A DNA stretch of 7,390 nt from CAZQIO01 sp964593405 (GTDB lineage: Bacteria > Patescibacteriota > Minisyncoccia > Minisyncoccales > GBS-2), in contig CAZQIO010000028.1 in NCBI GenBank assembly GCA_964593405.1, positions 1 to 7,390 of the forward strand, read 5' to 3'. A program made the position numbers and the translations under genes. How positions within the stretch are numbered: position 1 is the stretch's first letter; every line of letters starts with the position of its first letter. This document shows positions 1 through 5,335 of the stretch, piece by piece. The notes beneath the pieces are model-generated. The model ran no database searches, was not told the DNA's origin, and was given only the letters and a program-made list of their open reading frames with translations.

Positions 1-882
1 GTTGCAATCTCCTAAATACAAAGCCAAAAGAAAGTTTTTAAAAATTTGTTCAAATTTTTTTTGAGTCGCCTTTTCTATTGTCAAATATCCAGTTTCTTTT
101 TGAGACAAAATTTTTTTGTAAAATTCTGAGCCAAACTGATCTAAAAGGTAGTGGGCGAAAATAGAAAGGGAGGCGTAATCTTGAATTGAATCTTGCCATT
201 CCAAAAGAGCGTCTTTTGGATATTTTTTGAAAATTTCTATTCTTTGTTTTAAAGATTGAGAATATCCCAGAACGGTTGGGCAAATTTCAGAAAACATTTC
301 CAAAACCCATCTTTCCTCTTCAACTTTCAAAATCAAAGATTTTTGGTTGAAAGAAATTAAATGACAAAATTCGTGGGCCAAATCTGAGGTTAAAATTTCT
401 TGGCCAATCAAATCTGCGTTAAGATAGATCATTTTTCTTTCGTTTGAATTTGGGGAAATTGATTTTTCAAAAAAATCATTCTCTCTCACATAGCCTGCGG
501 CATCTTCTTTCATTTTGTGAAACAAAATTGTGATTTTTGGATCTCCGTTTGGTCCCCTTTCCATTTCTTTTCCAAAAAGGAAAGTTAACCGGGAATAAAT
601 TTTTGAGTCAAATTCTTGAGCTAAATTTTTTAAAGACTGATAAAGTTTTTCTTTTTCAATTTGGGAAAGTTTCCCCCAAAAATCATCTTCAAGATAAAAA
701 TAGGCATTTGGAGAGACAAGAAGGTTTGTCGCCAAAACTTTTTCCCTTTTTAAAAAATCGTAATTTTTGTCAATAAAAAAGATTTTCTTTTCCAAGTAAG
801 AATCGGCAAAAGAAAGAGAGGGAAAAATTAAAATCAAGAAAAAAATTAAAAATTTTGCTGGTCGCACTCGCATTGTTTTCAT
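1..882 (-). CDS. Secreted M30-like zinc metallopeptidase, C-terminus cut by window edge
   Basis: This open frame runs from an ATG at 882 to base 1 without a stop, giving 294 codons of a longer protein. Residues 1-26 look like a Sec signal peptide: a basic start, the hydrophobic stretch FLIFFLILIF, and a likely cut after SFA. HEFCH (170-174) is a HEXXH zinc motif followed by LISFNQ, and WVLEMFSE (192-199) supplies a probable third ligand, Glu195. The spacing HEXXH-LIxFNQ then EExxWxxExxSE resembles hyicolysin-type (family M30) peptidases, so the likely role is a secreted zinc protease acting outside the membrane. A second in-frame ATG at 873 is possible; neither start has a Shine-Dalgarno sequence. 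The gene lies just after the terminator of the preceding gene and has no obvious promoter of its own. The family call is from motifs only. Confidence 0.8.
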   Translation of the reverse strand, partial: MKTMRVRPAKFLIFFLILIFPSLSFADSYLEKKIFFIDKNYDFLKREKVLATNLLVSPNAYFYLEDDFWGKLSQIEKEKLYQSLKNLAQEFDSKIYSRLTFLFGKEMERGPNGDPKITILFHKMKEDAAGYVRENDFFEKSISPNSNERKMIYLNADLIGQEILTSDLAHEFCHLISFNQKSLILKVEEERWVLEMFSEICPTVLGYSQSLKQRIEIFKKYPKDALLEWQDSIQDYASLSIFAHYLLDQFGSEFYKKILSQKETGYLTIEKATQKKFEQIFKNFLLALYLGDCN

Positions 883-892
883 TTTACTAATT

Positions 893-934
893 TTTCAAAA
901 AAACAAAAGAGGCGGGAACTCCCCCGCCTCTTTT
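893..934 (-). terminator. Rho-independent terminator of the peptidoglycan-binding protein gene
   Basis: A perfect 12-bp stem is formed by 905-916 and 923-934 (arm AAAAGAGGCGGG on the plus strand) with a 6-base loop. Read on the minus strand it is followed by a T-rich run (895-904, GTTTTTTTG), the classic intrinsic terminator layout. It lies about 45 bases past the stop codon at 979. It also separates this gene from the peptidase gene at 882, which would have to rely on read-through or on an unseen promoter. Confidence 0.93.
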
Positions 935-978
935 GCCCCCACAAGGAGAGGGAAGTTAGAATTTGAATCTCAAGGAGT

Positions 979-2751
979 TTAATTGAGCAGGTAAACTGAT
1001 TCGGTTTCAAGATCTTTCGTTTCGAATGCAGGGAACGCATTGTCGCTAGTGACGCCAGCATCGGTCGTAGCCCAAGCAATACCTTTAATTAGAGCTTTGT
1101 AATAATCCCCGGCAGTGGCCTCATCTGGTAGATAAATCTTTGCAGTAATAACAGCTGTAGTGTCTTTGGCAACCCTCCAACCGTTGCTTCCTTCTTCAGC
1201 ATAACCTGTAGCTGAAACAGTTACTGCAACACCAGTAGTAGTAGCTGGTGCCTCATCAGTCCAAATCGTAATTTTACCAGTAGCGGCGCTTGAATTTGCT
1301 TCTATATTCTTTGCTACCCACACATCACCTCCTCTTGCAGTTACCTTGAATCTAATAGTAAATTCTGCCGCATCTCCATTAGTATCTTTGGTGACCGAGG
1401 CAGAATCAAAAGCGAAAATTGGTGCTACTGTATAGAGGTAAGCTAAATTTCCTACTACTGGTGTACCACTTTCGCTCACTGGGTTTTCGTTAGCATCCCA
1501 GGCATCGACGTCAACGACTCTAGCTTGGACATATTTATTATCAGTATTCGCTTCAACCAATGCCTTAACGGTCAAAGTCTTTGTCGTGTCTTTTGGAATG
1601 TCAACTGAAATTTGGGAGATAGTGCTAGTGACACCGCTTTGTGGGGCAGCATAATTGAGCAAGGTTGTTCCGTCATACAGTCTTACCACTTTGACTGAAG
1701 AAGTACCGTTTCCATTCAATGTCACTACAACCTTGTCTACCTTAACTGGCCCGCCAGTTGCCTTCAAATCAAACTTTAATAATTCAACTTCGGTGTCAAC
1801 ATTTTGATCAATGATTGCCACACCATCTTTTGGAGAGTTGGCATTCAAGCTGAGAGAAAGGCCAGCTTGGAGTGCTTTGTCAACAGTGAAAGAGGGCAAA
1901 GAGACATTTCCGGCATATTGGGTCAAACCTGCTTCGTCCACACCCCTGATTCCGCCAGAGGGAATCTTAAGGCTGATTGTTCCAGTGGCTAAGACTGAAC
2001 TGGGAACGCTAACTTTTACTGTCAAAACTTTTGAAGAATTCTTGTCAACTCTCACATCCAGTCCTGACAATCTTACTTGATACTCACCACTAACTTCAGA
2101 AACTACATCTTTTGTCACAGAAACTCCCTTTACTGGATTTTCTCCATCGTAGAGAGAAAGGTAATTTATGTATCTGTAAATTTTTGCTGAACCAAAGCTA
2201 AGGTCTATTCTCTGGACAGTAATAGCAGAATCTCTGGCGGTGAGTTTGAAGGCAGCCACTGCCACATTCTGATCTCCCTCTCTGACAGTCACGTCAGAAG
2301 GCAAGGGTTCTGTTGAAACGCTGAGTATTCCTTCTGGGCCTGGTGCAGAGGGTTGTTGTGGCTGCTGTGGTTGGGTTGGGGTGGCTGTCAAAAGTTCATT
2401 CAACTTTGCTCTGGTTCTTGGCCCAACATAACCAGTTCCTGCGCTCAAACCAAGTGGAGCCAGTATATCAGCTGCGTATTTCTCCTGGAACCTCACCACT
2501 GCTGCTCTGGTCAATGAACCAAAGTAAGTGGTTTCATTTCCAGGAGATCCTGGCCCCGAAGCTGCTACTTGAGTTTGAGGGTCTTGATTGAGCAGTGCCT
2601 GCAAGCATCTCACATCATTACCAACAACCCCATAATAGAGGTCTCTGGTAAAGGTGATGCCAATGCAGGCTGCAGGAACTTCGGCCAAGACAACTCCTGC
2701 CAAAGCTAATCCAGCGAGGGCAGTCAGTGTTCCGATTATCTTTTTGGACAT
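979..2751 (-). CDS. Secreted peptidoglycan-binding protein with three tandem beta-rich modules
   Basis: This 590-residue protein begins with a signal peptide (1-23, likely cut after VLA). Residues 42-120 form a PG_binding_1-type domain, seen in GNDVRCLQALLN, YFGSLTRAAVVRFQ and VGPRTRAKLNELL; Cys29 and Cys49 are the only cysteines of the mature part and could pair. A Pro/Gln-rich linker (123-139) follows. The remainder is three related beta-rich modules at about 144-285, 297-435 and 441-575. There is no C-terminal membrane anchor or sortase motif, so attachment is probably through the N-terminal domain. The gene is less AT-rich than its neighbours (24 of 60 G+C at 1261-1320 against 19 of 60 at 3001-3060), which may reflect high expression. 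A role as an abundant surface or S-layer-like protein is inference; secretion and the peptidoglycan-binding fold are well supported. It lies 81 bp after the DUF5667 gene. Confidence 0.9.
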   Translation of the reverse strand: MSKKIIGTLTALAGLALAGVVLAEVPAACIGITFTRDLYYGVVGNDVRCLQALLNQDPQTQVAASGPGSPGNETTYFGSLTRAAVVRFQEKYAADILAPLGLSAGTGYVGPRTRAKLNELLTATPTQPQQPQQPSAPGPEGILSVSTEPLPSDVTVREGDQNVAVAAFKLTARDSAITVQRIDLSFGSAKIYRYINYLSLYDGENPVKGVSVTKDVVSEVSGEYQVRLSGLDVRVDKNSSKVLTVKVSVPSSVLATGTISLKIPSGGIRGVDEAGLTQYAGNVSLPSFTVDKALQAGLSLSLNANSPKDGVAIIDQNVDTEVELLKFDLKATGGPVKVDKVVVTLNGNGTSSVKVVRLYDGTTLLNYAAPQSGVTSTISQISVDIPKDTTKTLTVKALVEANTDNKYVQARVVDVDAWDANENPVSESGTPVVGNLAYLYTVAPIFAFDSASVTKDTNGDAAEFTIRFKVTARGGDVWVAKNIEANSSAATGKITIWTDEAPATTTGVAVTVSATGYAEEGSNGWRVAKDTTAVITAKIYLPDEATAGDYYKALIKGIAWATTDAGVTSDNAFPAFETKDLETESVYLLN

Positions 2752-2776
2752 TGCTTTTTTCTTTTATTTTATTTTT

Positions 2777-2829
2777 TTCGCGCCGACCTTTCTCCTTGCG
2801 GTAAAAACCACAAGGAAATTGCGCGCGAA
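2777..2829 (-). promoter_or_regulatory. Nested stem-loop in the leader of the peptidoglycan-binding protein gene
   Basis: On the minus strand an outer 7-bp stem (TTCGCGC with GCGCGAA, arms 2823-2829 and 2777-2783) encloses an inner 8-bp stem (CCTTGTGG with CCGCAAGG, arms 2808-2815 and 2794-2801). The inner loop is six bases. One inner pair is G-U when read as minus-strand RNA but A-C when read as plus-strand RNA, which favours a role in the minus transcript. An A-rich, apparently unstructured stretch then leads to the ATG at 2751. It is not a minus-strand terminator, since A and not U follows it. A 5' stabiliser or expression control element is possible; the function is inferred. Confidence 0.55.
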
Positions 2830-2832
2830 TTT

Positions 2833-3498
2833 TTAATTTTGGGGTAAAAGCAAAAGGGTTTCCAAAGACCTTTCTAAATTGCCATTTTCAAAATATTCTT
2901 TGGCCTTTTCTAAATAATCTTTTTGTTCTTTTGTTAAACTCTTGTTCTCAAAATCTTCAATTATATATTTTACAATCTCTTTCAAGTCTTCTTCAACAGG
3001 GTTTATCCCCAAAGATTCTTCTACTTCTTTTGTTTTTGCAGCTAAAACCAAAGTTTTCTTTAAAATTTCTTTGTTGAGTTGAGTTGATTTTATCAAACTT
3101 TCCTTTACTCCGGCAATAGTTTCTTTGGCTTCTTTAACTGCGGGAGCTAATTTTTTGACGTCATTTTTTTTAGCCGCTTCTTTTAACTCTTCTACCCTTT
3201 TGTTGGCAATTTCAAGATTTAATTTTGGTTTTTCTGTTTCAGGCAAAAGGGCAATTTCAATTTTCTCTCCTACTTTCTTTAGAGAATAGAGTGGTTCTCC
3301 GGGTAAAGAATTTTGAGAAACGCTAAAAAGGCCAATTAAGATAAAAAATAAAAACAAACCTGCATAGAGCGGTCTTAAAAGTAAGAAAGGGGAAGTGCTT
3401 TCTCCTAAAATTGTTTTCTTTGTTAAAACTACCCATTCTTTTTCAGGTCTTATTTTGGATAACCTTTTCAATTCTCTGACAATTTCTTTTGTCTTCAT
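2833..3498 (-). CDS. DUF5667 single-span membrane protein, putative anti-sigma factor
   Basis: This 221-residue protein has a short basic N-terminal segment (1-40, with RPEKEW at 17-22), one transmembrane helix (about 43-61), and a long Lys/Glu-rich helical part. Residues 65-165 match the DUF5667 pattern: LPGEPLYSLKKVGEKIEIAL, then a helix rich in EIANKRVEELKEAA. In CPR and related genomes DUF5667 proteins commonly lie next to a sigma-70-type gene and are taken as anti-sigma factors. Here the gene follows the sigma gene by 30 bp in the same direction. The predicted layout puts the short N-terminus in the cytosol, where it could hold the sigma factor, and the helical domain outside, where it could sense the envelope. 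The start is the only suitable ATG and has no Shine-Dalgarno; a perfect inverted repeat ends 11 bp before it. Confidence 0.85.
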   Translation of the reverse strand: MKTKEIVRELKRLSKIRPEKEWVVLTKKTILGESTSPFLLLRPLYAGLFLFFILIGLFSVSQNSLPGEPLYSLKKVGEKIEIALLPETEKPKLNLEIANKRVEELKEAAKKNDVKKLAPAVKEAKETIAGVKESLIKSTQLNKEILKKTLVLAAKTKEVEESLGINPVEEDLKEIVKYIIEDFENKSLTKEQKDYLEKAKEYFENGNLERSLETLLLLPQN

Positions 3499-3509
3499 AT
3501 TTTTTATGA

Positions 3510-3541
3510 CGAAAAAGTGAAAAATTTGTTACACTTTTTCG
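3510..3541 (-). promoter_or_regulatory. Perfect 10-bp inverted repeat across the sigma/anti-sigma junction
   Basis: CGAAAAAGTG (3510-3519) and CACTTTTTCG (3532-3541) are exact reverse complements separated by 12 bases. The upstream arm on the minus strand lies in the last codons of the sigma gene, the loop contains its TAA stop, and the downstream arm ends 11 bases before the ATG of the DUF5667 gene. In the transcript this would form a stem-loop in the ribosome path between the two genes. As DNA it could equally be an operator. There is no clean U-run after it, so a standard terminator is less likely. Confidence 0.6.
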
Positions 3542-4029
3542 ATTTTGTTCCTCAGAGCCTCCAACGCTCTATGGAGCAAAACTCTTGTTGCCCCCTCTGT
3601 TTTGTTTAAGAGTTTTGCTACTTCTCGAATGGAAAGACCATCAATGTAGCGCCAAATAATAGCATTTTGATAATCTTCGTTCAATTCTTTTAAGGCCTTT
3701 TTTATTCTTTCTAAATCAAAACTTAATTTAATTTTCTGTTCGAAATTCTGATGAGAGTCGTTGACAAAATTGTTTGTTTTCAAAGAGACAATTTTTGTTT
3801 TTTCCCTCTCTCTATAAAAATCGACAATTAAATTTTTTGCCGTTTGATACAAGAAAGCAGAAATGTTTTCAATTTTTTGATTTTTAAAAACTTCCCAGGC
3901 TCTCAAAAAAGTTTCTGAGGTTAGATCTTCAGCGATTTCTTTTGAGTCAACTTTTAAAAAAATAAAGCGATATATTTTTTCAATATATTGGTCGTAAATT
4001 TTGCTAAATTCTTTTTTGATTTTGTCCAT
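3529..4029 (-). CDS. ECF-type sigma-70 family RNA polymerase sigma factor
   Basis: The 166-residue protein has the two-domain plan of extracytoplasmic-function sigma factors. Region 2 spans about 10-76, with the EIAEDLTSETFLRAWE segment and FLYQTAKNLIVDFYRERE for core binding and -10 recognition. Region 4 spans about 107-162, with the helix-turn-helix LSIREVAKLLNKTEGATRVLLHRALEALR for -35 recognition. Length and spacing are normal and no region 1 or 3 is present. It starts three bases after the stop of the DeoR-type gene and is followed by the DUF5667 gene, so a cognate sigma/anti-sigma pair is the natural reading. Which promoters it recognises cannot be told from this window. No Shine-Dalgarno precedes the ATG, which suggests translational coupling to the upstream gene. 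Confidence 0.94.
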   Translation of the reverse strand: MDKIKKEFSKIYDQYIEKIYRFIFLKVDSKEIAEDLTSETFLRAWEVFKNQKIENISAFLYQTAKNLIVDFYREREKTKIVSLKTNNFVNDSHQNFEQKIKLSFDLERIKKALKELNEDYQNAIIWRYIDGLSIREVAKLLNKTEGATRVLLHRALEALRNKIEKV

Positions 4030-4032
4030 GCT

Positions 4033-4530
4033 TTACTGTTTCAAAGTGTAAAAAGTGTTATTTTTTGAACCAACCCTCTCAATCAGGCCAAGCTTCCAAA
4101 GTTTTTGAAAATCCCTTCTTAAAGTTCTTTTACTCGTTTCTGGAAAAGCATCTTTCACCTGCCAAACTTGAATTTTTCCTTTCTCTTTCAAAATCTCCAA
4201 AATTTTCTTTTGTCTTTCGTTGAGATTTTGAGGAGTTTGGGGGACTTTTCTCTCTCTTAATTCCTTGATCTTTAGGTATTCTGCTTGAATTTCTGAAATT
4301 TCCTTTGGAGAAACCCAGTTTTGCTCTTTGGCAACTTCAAAAAAAGCATTCAAAACTTCCAATTCTAAAAGTTTTGGGTTTTGAGTAACCTTTTGGGAAA
4401 GAAATTTAGCTAAAATTTCGTCTGCCAATTCTCTAATTTTGTATCTTAGCGGTTCTTTCTTTGGGAAAAACAATGTCAAACGATAAACTCGCTTTGTCAA
4501 CTCAAGCAGTTTTTCTTTCAGATAGGACAT
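4033..4530 (-). CDS. DeoR-type winged helix-turn-helix protein with N-terminal helical domain
   Basis: The 165-residue protein has two parts. Residues 103-163 form a DeoR-like winged helix: LNERQKKILEILKEKGKI, then the recognition helix in SKRTLRRDFQKLWKLGLI, then the wing up to NNTFYTL. Residues 1-95 are predicted all-helical, and the stretch VYRLTLFFPKKEPLRYKIRELADEI recalls, weakly, the four-helix-bundle family found widely in CPR genomes. No sugar-binding DeoR effector domain is present, so this is not a classical sugar regulator. It is probably a DNA-binding regulator acting with the sigma factor whose gene starts three bases later. The ATG at 4530 lies within a duplicated 8-bp segment and overlaps the stop of a two-codon ORF. 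Confidence 0.75.
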   Translation of the reverse strand: MSYLKEKLLELTKRVYRLTLFFPKKEPLRYKIRELADEILAKFLSQKVTQNPKLLELEVLNAFFEVAKEQNWVSPKEISEIQAEYLKIKELRERKVPQTPQNLNERQKKILEILKEKGKIQVWQVKDAFPETSKRTLRRDFQKLWKLGLIERVGSKNNTFYTLKQ

Positions 4531-4538
4531 TAGGACAT
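4523..4538 (-). repeat. Tandem 8-bp duplication at the start of the DeoR-type gene
   Basis: The minus strand carries ATGTCCTA twice in direct succession (4538-4531 and 4530-4523). The second copy provides the gene's start codon. The first gives an out-of-frame ATG-TCC-TAA whose stop overlaps that start as TAATG. It sits five bases after the stop codon of the upstream gene, a layout that could favour termination followed by re-initiation. Confidence 0.7.
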
Positions 4539-4542
4539 TTTA

Positions 4543-5103
4543 TCAATAATTCAATTCCGGGACAAGCTTTGAATATTGAGTTAAGTTTTGAAGTTGTTCT
4601 GGAGTTAATTGTTGGGCTTTTTCAATCGCTTCTTTGATCAGTTCTTCAGAAAAAGTCAATTTTTGTCCTACCTTCAACCAGAAATTTCCAGTTTTCTTTT
4701 GGAGGTAGTCTTCAATATAGACTTTATGTTCTGGAGTTAAATTCAATCCTTGTCCTTTTTCCATTAAATATCTCTTCAATGCCTTTCTTGCCAGATGGGT
4801 AATTCCTTCTCCTGATTCTGCTACTTCTTCATAAACTCCGGGGCTTACCTGTGATATATTTTGAGAAGGTGGGGTCACCTCAGCTTGCCCTACCTCTTCT
4901 GTTTTCGATGGAGCCTGTCCTATCTCTGTGATTTGTGGTGTCCTAGAGATTAACGTGGCCAAATTCAATCGAGGTAGTTTTTTTCCTAAAAAATATCCTC
5001 CAACAACCACCGCGCCCAACAACAAAAACCAAACCAAATTCATCAACGTCCTTTTTGTTAAAACCCTTTTGAATTTTAGAGTAGTGATGGTTATTGGATT
5101 CAT
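4543..5103 (-). CDS. Single-span membrane protein with LysM-like extracytoplasmic domain
   Basis: The 186-residue protein has a basic N-terminus (1-20), a transmembrane helix (about 21-40), a low-complexity Gln/Glu/Pro/Ser spacer (55-88) and a conserved-looking C-terminal domain (91-176). That domain holds SGEGITHLARKALKRYL, then LTPEHKVYIEDYLQKK, then LKVGQKLTFSEELI. It looks like a degenerate LysM pattern (a GDTLxxIA-type start and a LxVGQxLxF end) with an insertion; I recall similar proteins in Parcubacteria but know no assigned function. Topology would put the domain outside the cell, where it may contact glycan. It is the first gene of the regulatory cluster and ends 12 bp before the DeoR-type gene, so a sensory or envelope-attached role with the sigma system is possible. 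Stop codons TGA and TAA occur in tandem at its end. Confidence 0.7.
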   Translation of the reverse strand: MNPITITTLKFKRVLTKRTLMNLVWFLLLGAVVVGGYFLGKKLPRLNLATLISRTPQITEIGQAPSKTEEVGQAEVTPPSQNISQVSPGVYEEVAESGEGITHLARKALKRYLMEKGQGLNLTPEHKVYIEDYLQKKTGNFWLKVGQKLTFSEELIKEAIEKAQQLTPEQLQNLTQYSKLVPELNY

Positions 5104-5216
5104 GTTTTTGCTAAAGGTTGTGAGTTAATGTGAAATTTTTGTTGCTGAATAAAACCTCTTTTATAAATTTTCAAAGAGCCATCCCTCCATAATGAAAAAT
5201 ATCAAACAAAAAAGAA

Positions 5217-5245
5217 AATGTAAAGAGGCAGTTAAAAAATTTCAA
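5217..5245 (-). promoter_or_regulatory. Candidate sigma-70-type promoter of the sigma operon
   Basis: On the minus strand TTGAAA (5245-5240) and TACATT (5222-5217) are separated by 17 bp, matching the housekeeping promoter layout with five of six and four of six consensus bases. Transcription would start near 5210 and leave a leader of about 105 bases before the ATG at 5103. In such AT-rich DNA chance matches are common, so this is moderate evidence at best. Confidence 0.4.
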
Positions 5246-5286
5246 AATAAATTTAAAAATAAGCCAACGCCAAAATATTGTTCGCT

Positions 5287-5308
5287 TTATTTTGCCATGG
5301 CAAAATAA
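5287..5308. promoter_or_regulatory. 22-bp perfect palindrome, copy 1 of the operator-like element
   Basis: The half site TTATTTTGCCA (5287-5297) is followed directly by its exact reverse complement, making a 22-bp palindrome centred on CCATGG. The right half continues into AATGTGGTACA, so that 5292-5317 is identical over 26 bases to 5946-5971 on the other side of the regulator gene. The outer left arm present in copy 2 is missing here. It lies about 40 bp upstream of the candidate promoter of the sigma operon, a plausible regulator binding position. Confidence 0.7.
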
Positions 5309-5317
5309 TGTGGTACA
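5292..5317 (+). repeat. 26-bp direct repeat, copy 1
   Basis: These 26 bases begin TTGCCATGGCAA and end GTGGTACA; they recur without a mismatch at 5946-5971. The two copies sit just after and just before the PaaX/Cas2-like gene. Identity stops soon after the last shared base. Confidence 0.95.
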
Positions 5318-5319
5318 AT
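5292..5319 (+). promoter_or_regulatory. Promoter-like sequence facing into the 3' end of the regulator gene
   Basis: TTGCCA (5292-5297) and TACAAT (5314-5319) are 16 bp apart, with TG one base ahead of the -10 hexamer (TGGTACAAT). This is the same arrangement as the regulator's own promoter, but here it points along the plus strand. There is no plus-strand gene downstream, so a transcript would be antisense to the regulator gene. It may only reflect the shared operator sequence. Confidence 0.35.
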
Positions 5320-5335
5320 TTAGTGGAAGGTTGAG

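Larger units (their letters stand above)
5104..5335. other. Non-coding region between regulator gene and sigma operon
   Basis: This 232-bp stretch holds one copy of the palindromic element (5287-5319), a candidate minus-strand promoter (5217-5245), and a long AT-rich leader ahead of the ATG at 5103. On the minus strand a nine-codon reading frame (ATG at 5192 to TAA at 5163, MEGWLFENL) lies in the leader without a Shine-Dalgarno. A Lys-rich 38-codon frame is open on the plus strand (5192-5308). Neither small frame has enough support to be called a gene. Confidence 0.6.

Noticed and set aside
537..776. Plus-strand open frame of 79 codons opposite the peptidase gene
   Set aside because: It lies wholly opposite a frame with a signal peptide and zinc motif, and its product has no recognisable features.
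979..1079. Minus-strand frame 879-1079 overlapping the end of the peptidoglycan-binding protein gene
   Set aside because: It overlaps the true C-terminus in another frame and runs through the terminator stem, so it is not a plausible gene.
1804..2591. Plus-strand open frames opposite the peptidoglycan-binding protein gene
   Set aside because: They are antisense to a well-supported secreted protein and encode no recognisable domain. The longest follow the codon pattern of the opposite strand.
2777..2834. Intrinsic terminator at the end of the DUF5667 gene
   Set aside because: On the minus strand the stem is followed by an A-run and not a U-run. The T-rich side faces the plus strand, where no gene would use it, although weak bidirectional termination cannot be excluded.
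4543..4545. UGA recoded as glycine, as in some CPR lineages
   Set aside because: No recognised gene has an internal in-frame TGA, and the TGA at the end of the LysM-like gene is followed at once by TAA. The standard bacterial code fits.
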